Shown in pieces: positions 52,953 to 61,555 of a DNA stretch of 64,000 nucleotides. How positions within the stretch are numbered: the first letter of the stretch is position 1; each line of letters opens with the position of its first letter. Below the pieces are notes generated by a model. It ran no database searches, had not been told where the DNA came from, and saw only the letters and a program-made list of their open reading frames with translations. Position numbers and translations under genes: made by a program. Origin of the DNA: Clostridiales bacterium Firm_14 (lineage in GTDB: Bacteria; Bacillota; Clostridia; Saccharofermentanales; Saccharofermentanaceae); assembly GCA_001604135.1 (NCBI GenBank), contig LVAT01000008.1, positions 62,001 through 126,000 of the forward strand, written 5' to 3'.

Positions 52953-54041
52953 ATGGCAATAGATAAGAGCAAGACAGACCTTATAAAAGCGAAGTATGAA
53001 GAGCTGACCGGAACATTAAGTGATCCGGCCGTTGCTTCACGTCCGGAAGAATACACTAAGTATTCCAAGGAACTTGCAGCCCTTAACCCGCAGGTCGAAG
53101 CCATCCGCAGCTATGAGGCTTGCGAGAAGGAGATCGAAGGGATCCTGACGCTTTTGGAGAGCGGTGATCTGGGCGGCGACGATGAGATGAGAAGTCTTGC
53201 AAATTCTGAGCTTGCCGATGCCAAGGACAGGCTCGCAGCACTAGAGAAAGAACTCATGATCTATTTAACTCCCGGAGATCCCAGAGACAACAGATCGGTT
53301 ATCCTCGAGATCAGGGCAGGCGCCGGCGGTGAAGAGTCCGCGCTTTTTGCAGGCGACCTATTCAAGATGTATAAGGGATATGCTGCGCTTAAGGGCTTTG
53401 ATGTAAGCATCGTTGATGAGAGCCCTACGGAGCTCGGAGGCTATAAAGAGATCGTTGCCGAGATCGAGGGCACCAGAGTTTATTCCAGACTGAAGTTCGA
53501 GAGCGGCGTTCACAGAGTACAGAGAGTTCCCGTAACCGAGTCAGGCGGAAGGATCCATACATCGACCGCGACAGTCGCGGTTCTTCCTAAGGCTGAGCCT
53601 ACCGATGTCGAGATCAATCCGAATGATCTTAAGATCGACAGATTCAGGGCGTCGGGCGCAGGCGGACAGCATATCAACAAGACTTCATCTGCAATCAGGA
53701 TCACGCACCTTCCGACCGGAATGGTAGTTACCTGCCAGGACGAGAGATCCCAGATTCAGAACAAGGAAAAGGCCATGGAAGTCCTGCAGTCGCGTTTGTG
53801 GGATATTGCACATCAGGCTGATGTGGACAAGCATAACGATGAGAGAAAATCCCAGGTGGGAACAGGAGACAGGTCCGAGAGGATCCGTACATATAATTAC
53901 CATCAGGGCAGGGTTACCGATCACAGGATCGGATTGACACTTTATAAATTGGATGCGATACTTGCCGGCGATCTTGACGAGATAGTTGACGCTCTGACGT
54001 TGGCTCAGGCAGCCGAGAACGCAGGCTCAGGCGAAGATTGA
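52953..54041 (+). CDS. prfA: Peptide chain release factor 1
   Basis: This 362-residue protein releases peptides at UAA and UAG. The PVT anticodon-like motif (193-195, the RF1 form rather than RF2 SPF) and the catalytic GGQ (237-239) in SGAGGQHINKTSSA are present. The start fits the usual RF1 N-terminus (KAKYEELTGTLSDP), but no Shine-Dalgarno is visible upstream of the ATG. Sua5 follows 12 bases after the stop; prmC (the RF methyltransferase gene that often neighbours prfA) is absent here. Confidence 0.96.
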   Translation: MAIDKSKTDLIKAKYEELTGTLSDPAVASRPEEYTKYSKELAALNPQVEAIRSYEACEKEIEGILTLLESGDLGGDDEMRSLANSELADAKDRLAALEKELMIYLTPGDPRDNRSVILEIRAGAGGEESALFAGDLFKMYKGYAALKGFDVSIVDESPTELGGYKEIVAEIEGTRVYSRLKFESGVHRVQRVPVTESGGRIHTSTATVAVLPKAEPTDVEINPNDLKIDRFRASGAGGQHINKTSSAIRITHLPTGMVVTCQDERSQIQNKEKAMEVLQSRLWDIAHQADVDKHNDERKSQVGTGDRSERIRTYNYHQGRVTDHRIGLTLYKLDAILAGDLDEIVDALTLAQAAENAGSGED

Positions 54042-54053
54042 TAAGAGGATCTT

Positions 54054-55862
54054 ATGGAACGCGAAAAGATATATAAGAAAACATTACTTATAGATTCATC
54101 AGACGGCAAGGGCATAAAGGACTGCGCTGAGCACCTTATAAATGGTGAAGTTATCGGCTTTCCCACAGAGACCGTGTACGGCCTCGGCTGTGATGCGAGG
54201 AATGGTGAAGCGGTTAAGAAGGTTTTCGAGGCAAAGGGACGTCCTGCAGACAACCCGCTGATCTGCCACATCGGAGATAAGGAGCAGATAAGGGGCATCG
54301 TTTCCGAGATCACGCCTCTGGCGCAAAAGCTCATTGACGCTTTCATGCCCGGCCCTATTACGGTTGTAATGAAAAAGGCAGACTGCATTTCGGATCAGAC
54401 CACTGCAGGTCTTGATACCGTCGGAGTCAGAATGCCTTCCCATCCCGTTGCAAACAAGTTCCTCAAGGCATGCGGAGTCCCTGTTGCAGCGCCTTCGGCG
54501 AACCTCTCCGGCAGACCTTCACCCACGGGAGCAAGATCTGTTCTCGAAGATATGGACGGGTATATCTATGCGATTATTGACGGCGGGGATTCGGAATATG
54601 GTCTGGAATCAACCGTTGTCGACTGCACCGGAACGACACCGGTCATCTTAAGACCCGGCGCCGTTACGAAGGCAGATATCGATGCGGTACTTAATGGAGG
54701 AGAAGCAGTTATGTCAGGTTCATTAGCTGATAAGGAGACGCCCAAGGCGCCCGGAATGAAGTACCGCCACTACGCGCCTTATGCGCAGGTCGAGATAATG
54801 AAGATGCCCGAGGGAACTAAGATCGAAGGCGACGACGCCATGGGTTCCGACGGCAAGATCAGCCAAATAACATGTACCGTAGAAGATCTGAAGAAGCTTT
54901 CCGACGATGAAGCCAAGGAACTTGTAAATATCGTATCGCCGTTTATCTTAAGGTCGCGAGAGATCTTATCTTCCAACCCGTTTGCAAGGATCGGCCTTTA
55001 CTGCGGCAGTGAGATCAAGGCGATGTATGACAAGATGAACGACAAGCTGTTGTCTGCTCACACTGAATTCTGCGTTTACGGAAAGACAATTGATGTTTCG
55101 GCAGCTTCCCACGGACTTTTCGAGGGCCTGAGATATCTGGACGTTCAGGAAGTGGACGTTATCCTTGCTCAGGGATTTGACGGCGAGGGCTTATCAGTCG
55201 CTTACATGAACAGATTATCCAAGGCAGCAGGCAAGAAGGAAGCGCTCGTTCCCGGAATGCCCGCTCCCGCAAGGCCCGCCAGAACGCCTCTGCCGCTTGA
55301 CGCTTTTAAGGATACATTCACGGCTTCGGTGCTCTTCGTGGATGACAACAACACGTCTCTGTCCGCCTGCATGGATTCTCTCATGAGAAGAATGCTCGAA
55401 AAGAACGAACCTTACATTTCCAACAGGGAAAGCGACACGGGCGTAGAGATCTACTGCGAATCGGCAGGCCTTACCGCCATGGACGGCATGGATCCTGACA
55501 GCCAGATGGATAAGGCTGTTAAGGAGATCTCCGGCGTTGGCATAAACTCAATAGAATCAAGAAGGGCAAATCCCGCCATTTACGACTGCAACGACCTCAT
55601 ACTGACTGTAAGGGATGAACAGGCGTTCTCCATAATCAAGGCGTTCCCGGAGATAAAGGAAAAGGTTTTCTCACTGTCGACGTTCGCTGCAGCTAACGGC
55701 CTTGTCATGAAGGATTCGTCCGGAAAAGTCATGTCCATCTCCGTACCTGACCCCACGGGAGAGAACTATGAGACATATCTTCACACCGCGAAGGCTCTGA
55801 ATGCATGGCTTGAGATACTGTTCCCGTACATCATAAAAGAGCTCGGAGCAGCAAGGATCTGA
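54054..55862 (+). CDS. Sua5 threonylcarbamoyl-AMP synthase fused to degenerate YwlE-like phosphatase domain
   Basis: This 602-residue protein has an N-terminal YrdC domain (about 12-205), with GFPTETVYGLGCDARN and SANLSGRPSPTGA, and a Sua5-type C-terminal domain (about 225-385). Together they make threonylcarbamoyl-adenylate for t6A tRNA modification. Residues about 420-602 align with low-molecular-weight protein phosphatases/YwlE arginine phosphatase (SAG, the DP loop and Tyr tail), but the active-site loop CTGNTCRS is VDDNNTSLS here. Cys is replaced by Asp430 and Arg by Leu436, so catalysis is not possible. In many Bacillota ywlE is a separate gene beside ywlC. RBS: AGAGGATCTT. Confidence 0.9.
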   Translation: MEREKIYKKTLLIDSSDGKGIKDCAEHLINGEVIGFPTETVYGLGCDARNGEAVKKVFEAKGRPADNPLICHIGDKEQIRGIVSEITPLAQKLIDAFMPGPITVVMKKADCISDQTTAGLDTVGVRMPSHPVANKFLKACGVPVAAPSANLSGRPSPTGARSVLEDMDGYIYAIIDGGDSEYGLESTVVDCTGTTPVILRPGAVTKADIDAVLNGGEAVMSGSLADKETPKAPGMKYRHYAPYAQVEIMKMPEGTKIEGDDAMGSDGKISQITCTVEDLKKLSDDEAKELVNIVSPFILRSREILSSNPFARIGLYCGSEIKAMYDKMNDKLLSAHTEFCVYGKTIDVSAASHGLFEGLRYLDVQEVDVILAQGFDGEGLSVAYMNRLSKAAGKKEALVPGMPAPARPARTPLPLDAFKDTFTASVLFVDDNNTSLSACMDSLMRRMLEKNEPYISNRESDTGVEIYCESAGLTAMDGMDPDSQMDKAVKEISGVGINSIESRRANPAIYDCNDLILTVRDEQAFSIIKAFPEIKEKVFSLSTFAAANGLVMKDSSGKVMSISVPDPTGENYETYLHTAKALNAWLEILFPYIIKELGAARI

Positions 55863-55884
55863 TTCGCTTTTTAGGACAGAAAAA

Positions 55885-55928
55885 ATTGAGACTAGTCTCA
55901 ATCTGCTCTGAAACAGTCTCAATCTGCT
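55885..55928. repeat. 18-bp palindrome and 14-bp direct repeat in the Sua5-rpsF gap
   Basis: ATTGAGACTAGTCTCAAT (55885-55902) is a perfect palindrome. AGTCTCAATCTGCT occurs at 55894-55907 and again at 55915-55928, 21 bases apart. This could be a repeated operator half-site; the rest of the gap up to 56028 shows nothing clear. Confidence 0.6.
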
Positions 55929-56028
55929 TCCAAAGGGTAGAATTTTGAATTTCGGGTTGTTATGATTTCCTCAGTAAGAATTTAGGCAGGATGCGAACAA
56001 AGAGATCGGCTTTCGGATTAGTAAATGC

Positions 56029-56058
56029 TTGACTTTGGTTGTAATGCTGTGTTATTCT
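56029..56058 (+). promoter_or_regulatory. Promoter of the rpsF operon
   Basis: TTGACT (56029-56034) is followed by TTATTC or TATTCT at 56052-56058, a spacer of 17-18 bases. Confidence 0.6.
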
Positions 56059-56062
56059 TCTC

Positions 56063-56111
56063 GATGCCGCTTATATATGGGCGGTATCCTTGTACGGCGT
56101 GAGGGCCGTAC
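56063..56111 (+). ncRNA. Structured leader of rpsF (possible S6:S18 autoregulatory element)
   Basis: GATGCCGC (56063-56070) pairs with GCGGTATC (56081-56088), and GTACGGC (56092-56098) pairs with GCCGTAC (56105-56111). The rpsF leader is known in many bacteria to bind the S6:S18 complex. The match to that motif is by position and structure only. Confidence 0.4.
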
Positions 56112-56138
56112 CGTAAAGTCCAGAAGGAGGTGAATAAC

Positions 56139-56426
56139 ATGGCAAACCAATATCGTTTGATCACAATCCTTTCCACTGCTAAGGGTGAAGAGGGTATTGC
56201 TTCTCTTACTGACACAATTAAGGCTAAGATCGAATCAGGTGCTACGATTGACACATTTGATGCAATCGGAACACGTGAGCTCGCTTACGAGATTGATGGT
56301 CAGAAGAACGGCTACTATGTTCAGACAGTATTTACTGCCGATAGCGTTTTCCCTAAGGAAATTGAGCGTGTTCTCAAGATCACTGATGGTGTAATCCGTT
56401 ATCTCATTGTTCGTGTCGGTGAGTAA
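56139..56426 (+). CDS. rpsF: Ribosomal protein bS6
   Basis: The ATG at 56139 follows AGAAGGAGGTG. The 95-residue protein begins NQYRLITILSTAKGEEGI and ends RYLIVRVGE, the normal S6 frame with IGTRELAYEIDGQKNGYYVQ in the centre. It is the first gene of the rpsF-ssb-rpsR operon. Confidence 0.96.
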   Translation: MANQYRLITILSTAKGEEGIASLTDTIKAKIESGATIDTFDAIGTRELAYEIDGQKNGYYVQTVFTADSVFPKEIERVLKITDGVIRYLIVRVGE

Positions 56427-56453
56427 TCACTCTAGACAGGAAGGTAACAGTAA

Positions 56454-56951
56454 ATGAACAAAGTAGAATTAGTCGGAAGACTTACCAAGGACCCGGAAGT
56501 AAAGCTTACATCCAACCAGACACAGTTTTGCAACTTCACGATCGCTGTTGACAGACGTTTTAAGGATGCCAACGGTCAGAGACAGGCAGATTTCATTAAC
56601 TGCGTTGCATGGCGTCAGACAGCAGTCTTTATTCAGAAGTATTTCCGTAAAGGCAGCCGCATCGGTTTGGTAGGAAGCATTCAGACCAGAAGCTACGACG
56701 ATCAGAATGGACAGAAGAAGTTCATCACTGAGGTAGTTGTCGACGAGGCAGAGTTCGTAGAATCTTCAGGTGCTGCATCCGGTGATGCTTATCGTCAGGA
56801 GCCCGTTGCTCCTACACAGTCCTTCAGCGCACCTGCTCCTATGGCAGATTCAGTAGCCGCAAGTGCTCCTACTGCACCCAACATGCAGATCGATGCACCT
56901 ATGGGCGGTTTCGATGAAGGTCAGTCCGGTGAGCTTCCATTTGAGATTTAA
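56454..56951 (+). CDS. ssb: Single-stranded DNA-binding protein
   Basis: This 165-residue protein has an OB fold over about 1-105 (MNKVELVGRLTKDPEVKLT, FINCVAWRQTA, YFRKGSRIGLVGSIQTRSY), then a Pro/Ala/Gln-rich linker. The C-terminal interaction tip ends in GELPFEI rather than the usual acidic DDDLPF, so the Pro-Phe pair is not terminal. AGGAAGG lies before the ATG. It binds single-stranded DNA in replication and repair; ribosomal genes flank it. Confidence 0.95.
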   Translation: MNKVELVGRLTKDPEVKLTSNQTQFCNFTIAVDRRFKDANGQRQADFINCVAWRQTAVFIQKYFRKGSRIGLVGSIQTRSYDDQNGQKKFITEVVVDEAEFVESSGAASGDAYRQEPVAPTQSFSAPAPMADSVAASAPTAPNMQIDAPMGGFDEGQSGELPFEI

Positions 56952-56969
56952 TAAAGGAGAAGACTCAAA

Positions 56970-57242
56970 ATGGCAGAGAACAGAGCACCCAGAGCCGGTG
57001 GTAGAGATTTTGCCGGCGGTATGAGGCAGAGAAGAACACGCAGGAAGGTTTGCAACTTCTGCGCTAATAAGGTTGAATCAATCGACTTTATGGATGATGT
57101 CACACTCAAGAAGTACATTTCCGAGAACGGAAAGATCCTTCCTAAGAGAATGACAGGCACATGCGCAATCCATCAGCGTGAGCTCACAACAGCTATCAAG
57201 CGTGCACGTCAGGTTGCTATCTTGCCCTACACGGTTCAGTAA
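56970..57242 (+). CDS. rpsR: Ribosomal protein bS18
   Basis: This 90-residue protein has a basic N-terminus and the S18 core [19 protein letters not shown]...[19 protein letters not shown]. CxxC in VCNFC and Cys-x2-His in CAIH could bind zinc (the C+ form). AAAGGAGAAG precedes the ATG. Confidence 0.96.
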   Translation: MAENRAPRAGGRDFAGGMRQRRTRRKVCNFCANKVESIDFMDDVTLKKYISENGKILPKRMTGTCAIHQRELTTAIKRARQVAILPYTVQ

Positions 57243-57296
57243 TCCGTTTTTGGGACAATAGCTGTCCTTAGTTAACACAAATCAGGTTAGCTAAGT

Positions 57297-57302
57297 TATA
57301 AT
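57297..57302 (+). promoter_or_regulatory. Possible -10 of the rplI transcript
   Basis: TATAAT stands 107 bases before rplI. TTAACA lies 19 bases upstream, a long spacer. Confidence 0.4.
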
Positions 57303-57316
57303 TTAAAAAATGTATT

Positions 57317-57373
57317 ACAATCGGGCCCTCCCGGAGCATATAATATGTTCTTAGGAGATAGCCCGATTGTTTT
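57317..57373 (+). terminator. Long-stem terminator-like hairpin between rpsR and rplI
   Basis: ACAATCGGGC (57317-57326) pairs perfectly with GCCCGATTGT (57361-57370), followed by TTTG. The 34-base loop contains further CTCC/GGAG pairing. It may end rpsR transcription or act as a leader for rplI. Confidence 0.6.
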
Positions 57374-57409
57374 GTAAATCTAGTATCCGGGTTATCGGCG
57401 GAGGTTTTT

Positions 57410-57856
57410 ATGAAGGTAATACTGCTTTCAGATGTCAAGAATGTCGGCAAGGCAAATGAGGTTGTTAATGTCAGCGACGGTTATGCGAGGAATTTCCTCT
57501 TTAAGAAGGGCCTTGCAAAGGAAGTTAACTCAGCAAATCTTAATGAAGTTAAGCTTCAGACCGGTGCCAAGGCCGAGCATGAGCGCAGGGCATTGATCGC
57601 AGCACAGGAAGCCAAGAAGGTCCTTGACGGCAAAGTCTTCAAGGTAGTAGCCAGAGGCGGTGCTGACGGCAGACTTTACGGCGCCGTTACCGCTCAGGAT
57701 ATTTCCGACAGCCTTAAGAAGGAAGGCTTCGATATCGACAAGAAGAAGGTCGTTATCTCCAATCCTATCAAGAATACAGGTCTGTTTAAGACCAGAGTTA
57801 AGCTTCACCCTCAGGTATCTGCTGATATCAACGTTGAAGTAGTTACAGGTGCTTAA
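57410..57856 (+). CDS. rplI: Ribosomal protein bL9
   Basis: This 148-residue protein begins [31 protein letters not shown], the highly conserved L9 N-terminal domain. A long helix and the C-terminal [20 protein letters not shown] and [13 protein letters not shown] domain follow. GGAGG lies before the ATG. It is followed by dnaB 18 bases later. gdpP (yybT), which often precedes rplI in Bacillota, is absent here. Confidence 0.97.
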   Translation: MKVILLSDVKNVGKANEVVNVSDGYARNFLFKKGLAKEVNSANLNEVKLQTGAKAEHERRALIAAQEAKKVLDGKVFKVVARGGADGRLYGAVTAQDISDSLKKEGFDIDKKKVVISNPIKNTGLFKTRVKLHPQVSADINVEVVTGA

Positions 57857-57874
57857 AGAGGATCAGAGCCTTAT

Positions 57875-59488
57875 ATGTCTGATAACATGGACTATCTGAA
57901 TAATCTCATCGATCAGGGAATCGACTCTAACGCTGAAGTTGACGTCGAGATGGGTCTTCTGGCGCTCTGCATGCGCAAGGACACGGCAATCCTTAAGACC
58001 GTTGAGAATAAGATCGAGGAAAATGACTTTACTGATGTGCGCAACCGCACGATCTACGGAGTCATCATCGACATGTTCCTTGATAATGCCCAGATAGACC
58101 GTATTACAGTTTTTTCAGAACTTGAGAGAAGGGGACTGGCTGACAAGGCCGGCGGTCAGAGATATGTCTACCGCGTAGGTGATAAGACTGCAGTACAGTC
58201 CGCACTTCCCAGTTATATCGATGCGATCAGGGAGAGGAGTGACCGCTCCAAACTCCTGAAGACTGTCGAAGACGTCAGGAAGAAGGCGCTTGACGGCAGC
58301 ATGCGCGCATCCGAGACGGCAGATTATGCCATCAGCAAGATATCAGAGTTAAGAGGTGCCGGAGAGACCAAGGGCTTCGAAGGCATGGCTGATATCCTTA
58401 AGCTCACCATGAGTGAGATCACATCCGAATTAAGGGATGACAATTCCGGCAAGATCAAGCTCGGCTTCCCGAAGCTCGATTCTATGCTCGGCGGCTTAAG
58501 ACCGGGATCGCTTAATATCCTTGCGGCGCGCCCAAGTATGGGTAAGTCTGCTCTTGCCATCAACATGGCACAGAATGTAGCTGCCAATCAGAAGCCTGTT
58601 GCGATATTCTCACTTGAAATGAGTAAGTCCGAGATTGCTACGAGACTTATGTCTTCATTCATGAGCAAGCCGGTAAGTGAGATCATCTACTCACGTAAGA
58701 TGAGCGACAGTGACCGTAAGCAGATCGACAGAGCTCTCGGTTATCTGACCGAATATCCGATCTATATCGATGACAATTCCGACACCAACCCCGTTACCAT
58801 GAAGTCTAAGCTCACGCAGCTTTTCGCTGACCCCAAGAAGGCTCCGAAGCTCGTAGTTATCGACTATCTGCAGCTCATGACGATGCCGGGCGGCGGCGGA
58901 AAATCACGTAACGAAGAAGTTACCGCCATTTCCAGATCTTTGAAGATCCTGGCAAAGGATTTCAATATTCCGATCATCGCTCTTTCACAGCTCTCCAGAG
59001 GCGCTGCACAGAGAGATGACCACACGCCCCAGCTCTCAGACTTGAGAGATTCAGGTGCTATCGAGCAGGATGCCGATACAGTTATGTTCATCGACAGACC
59101 TGACTATTACAAGAAGAAGGAAGAGGAAGGCGGAGCACCCGAGGATGGTTCCGAGAAGGTTGATTTCAAGGACAATTCCGAAGTTAAGCCTGCCTTTATA
59201 TATCTGTCCAAGAACCGTCACGGCAAGACCGGCAGGGATTCCGTGTTCTGGATCCCCAAGAAGACGATGTTCAAGGAATATAACGAGAAAGATCCTGACG
59301 AAGATTCCGGCAGTCCCTACACCAGAACGGTTGACGGCGACGCTGCTTCCCAGAACTATAATTTCGAGAGCGTTACTGAGGACGAGGGTCCGATCCCGGA
59401 ACCCCCTATGCCCGGTAATGAGGACATTCCTCCTGAGAATGATGATTTCTTCGCACAGGCAAATGACAGTTTCCCGGACGGTTTTTAA
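57875..59488 (+). CDS. dnaB: Replicative DNA helicase
   Basis: This 537-residue protein has a DnaB N-terminal domain (about 20-125) and the RecA-like helicase domain with Walker A RPSMGKSA (219-226), SLEMSKSEIATRLMSS (H2) and DLRDSGAIEQDADTVMFIDR. No intein interrupts it. The C-terminal ~60 residues are acidic and Pro-rich, longer than usual, and probably disordered. It starts at ATG with an AGAGGATCAG site. Confidence 0.96.
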   Translation: MSDNMDYLNNLIDQGIDSNAEVDVEMGLLALCMRKDTAILKTVENKIEENDFTDVRNRTIYGVIIDMFLDNAQIDRITVFSELERRGLADKAGGQRYVYRVGDKTAVQSALPSYIDAIRERSDRSKLLKTVEDVRKKALDGSMRASETADYAISKISELRGAGETKGFEGMADILKLTMSEITSELRDDNSGKIKLGFPKLDSMLGGLRPGSLNILAARPSMGKSALAINMAQNVAANQKPVAIFSLEMSKSEIATRLMSSFMSKPVSEIIYSRKMSDSDRKQIDRALGYLTEYPIYIDDNSDTNPVTMKSKLTQLFADPKKAPKLVVIDYLQLMTMPGGGGKSRNEEVTAISRSLKILAKDFNIPIIALSQLSRGAAQRDDHTPQLSDLRDSGAIEQDADTVMFIDRPDYYKKKEEEGGAPEDGSEKVDFKDNSEVKPAFIYLSKNRHGKTGRDSVFWIPKKTMFKEYNEKDPDEDSGSPYTRTVDGDAASQNYNFESVTEDEGPIPEPPMPGNEDIPPENDDFFAQANDSFPDGF

Positions 59489-59491
59489 AGC

Positions 59492-61018
59492 TTGAAAACA
59501 GAAGAGACAGTAGAGATCTTAGACAAGGTCCTTGAATTTTCAAAAAGCAAAGGACTGTTTGACTGTGGCATTATTGTTGTCGGTCTGTCCGGAGGTCCTG
59601 ATTCTGTAGCTTTGTTCCACATTCTGAAGGGCCTTAGAAACTGCTTTGATATCGACTGCGATATCTACGCTCTCCACTGTAATCACCATTTAAGACCCGG
59701 CGTCTGCGACGAGGAAGCAGAGCTCGTAAGACAGCTTTGCGCTGAGAACCATGCTGAACTTAAGGTCCTGGATTTTGACTGCAGGGAATTTGCAAAGCTT
59801 AACCATATTTCAGAGGAAACAGCCGGCAGAATATTAAGATATGAAGCTTTCGAGCAGTATGCAAAAGCACTCGAAAAGGCTACGGGCAAGACAGTCCGCA
59901 TTGCGATCGCCCACCACAAAGACGATGTCGCAGAGACTATGATGATGAATCTCTTCAGAGGTTCAGGCCTGGAAGGTCTTGTTAATCCCAAGCCTCTTAC
60001 AGGCAGGATCATAAGACCTCTCTTGTGCCTTAAGAAGAGCGAGCTTACAGATTATCTCGATACTCTCGGCGTCAGATATGCGATCGATCAGACGAACCTT
60101 ACGACCGAAGGTACGCGCAATACCTGGCGCAATGAGATTTTTCCCATGATAGCCGAATCCTATGGCGATCCTGCTGTCCCTCTTGCGAGGACTTATAAGC
60201 TCTTGTCTGATGACCTTGATTTCATAAGCTGCTTGGCAGCCAAAGCCTATGATGCAGGCAAGAAGCTGATCTCGGGATATCCGGTCCTTACGGTACCGGG
60301 GATCAGGGACATCCACAGGGCCATGAAGTCCAGGGTCATCAGGGCGCTGTGGCTTGAGACATTCGGAGATCTTACGGATTTTGAAGAGAGCAACCTCAAT
60401 GACTGCTTTGAACTTATGGAAGGCGATATCGGAGGCGAGGTGCTTCTTGATATGCCTTTCGGGCGCAAAGCATACAGATTCGGGGACGTTTTCGCGTTTG
60501 GAACAGAAGAAGGCATCAGAGAACTTGCCTGCAAAATAGCTGAAGATATGGGCTTTATTGCAGCTGAAGGGCCGGTTGAACTCGTTATAGAGCTTCCCGG
60601 GGCGGCTGAAACGGAAGTCAAAATCCTCAATTCTGCCTATATATTAAAAACAAGAATAATTGAGAACGCGCGCGAATTGGAGTATAATAATCATTCGTGG
60701 TTCTGCCCTATTGAAGCGTTTGCCGAAGGTAAGATCACACTGGGCAATTCCGGCGTGGCAGGCAGTGCCTTTCGAATGAAGAGAGCCGGTTCTTCCGGCA
60801 GCAAAGAGCTTAACCGCCTTATGACTGACCTGAAGATCCCTGAATCTGCCAGAGCGCAGATCCTCTTTGTAAAGAAGGGCGGCGACATCCTGTGGCTGCC
60901 GGGATTCGGACACGGCATAGGTTTTACGAATGCCGTAAGCTTGGATAAATACATCGCGTCAGGACAGAGCGGTGCCGGAGACGGAGCTTTTGTCAGGATC
61001 GCGTTAGAAAGGCAGTAG
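59492..61018 (+). CDS. tilS: tRNA(Ile)-lysidine synthase
   Basis: This 508-residue protein starts at TTG 59492, three bases after the dnaB stop. It has the PP-loop ATPase motif SGGPDS (33-38), HCNHHLRPGVCDEEAELVR, and HHKDDVAETMMMNLFRGSGLEGL (about 139-161), all typical of TilS, which makes lysidine at tRNA position 34. The C-terminal domain is long. hpt and ftsH follow in the order common to Bacillota. Confidence 0.95.
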   Translation: MKTEETVEILDKVLEFSKSKGLFDCGIIVVGLSGGPDSVALFHILKGLRNCFDIDCDIYALHCNHHLRPGVCDEEAELVRQLCAENHAELKVLDFDCREFAKLNHISEETAGRILRYEAFEQYAKALEKATGKTVRIAIAHHKDDVAETMMMNLFRGSGLEGLVNPKPLTGRIIRPLLCLKKSELTDYLDTLGVRYAIDQTNLTTEGTRNTWRNEIFPMIAESYGDPAVPLARTYKLLSDDLDFISCLAAKAYDAGKKLISGYPVLTVPGIRDIHRAMKSRVIRALWLETFGDLTDFEESNLNDCFELMEGDIGGEVLLDMPFGRKAYRFGDVFAFGTEEGIRELACKIAEDMGFIAAEGPVELVIELPGAAETEVKILNSAYILKTRIIENARELEYNNHSWFCPIEAFAEGKITLGNSGVAGSAFRMKRAGSSGSKELNRLMTDLKIPESARAQILFVKKGGDILWLPGFGHGIGFTNAVSLDKYIASGQSGAGDGAFVRIALERQ

Positions 61019-61024
61019 AGAACT

Positions 61025-61549
61025 ATGGCTATCAATACTGATCAGGTGTTAGTTTCTCATAGTGAGATCGAGCAGATGCTTGACCGTCTGAGCAGCGAAC
61101 TCAACCGTGACTACGGTGATGAACCCCTTGTAGTCGTCGGTATCCTTACCGGAGCTTTTATCTTTACTGCTGACCTTGTAAGAAGACTTAAGATGCCTGT
61201 GATCGTTGATTTTATGCAGGTCTCATCTTATGTCGGAGAGTTCTCCACGGGAGAGCTCAAGATCAAGAAAGATATGTCTTATGACATCAGGGATATGAAT
61301 GTCCTTATCGTCGAAGACATTATCGATACGGGAAGAACTCTTGCGCTCCTTAAGGAGCAGCTTCTTAAGAGACAGCCCAAGTCCCTTAAGATCTGTACGG
61401 CTTTTGACAAGCCCAGCAGAAGAGTAAATGACCTTGTGCCTGATTATAACGGGATCACGGTCCCGGATGAATTCATTGTCGGATATGGTCTTGACCTTGA
61501 CGGCAAATATAGAGATTTCGACGATATTAGGATCGTAAGAAAGGAATAA
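61025..61549 (+). CDS. hpt: Hypoxanthine phosphoribosyltransferase
   Basis: This 174-residue protein has the PRPP-binding loop VLIVEDIIDTGRTL (93-106), the MQVSSYVGEFSTGE flexible loop (64-77) and a C-terminal VGYGLDLDGKYRDFDDI, standard for HPRT. It salvages hypoxanthine and guanine to IMP and GMP. It starts 6 bases after tilS. Confidence 0.96.
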   Translation: MAINTDQVLVSHSEIEQMLDRLSSELNRDYGDEPLVVVGILTGAFIFTADLVRRLKMPVIVDFMQVSSYVGEFSTGELKIKKDMSYDIRDMNVLIVEDIIDTGRTLALLKEQLLKRQPKSLKICTAFDKPSRRVNDLVPDYNGITVPDEFIVGYGLDLDGKYRDFDDIRIVRKE

Positions 61550-61555
61550 GAGAAA

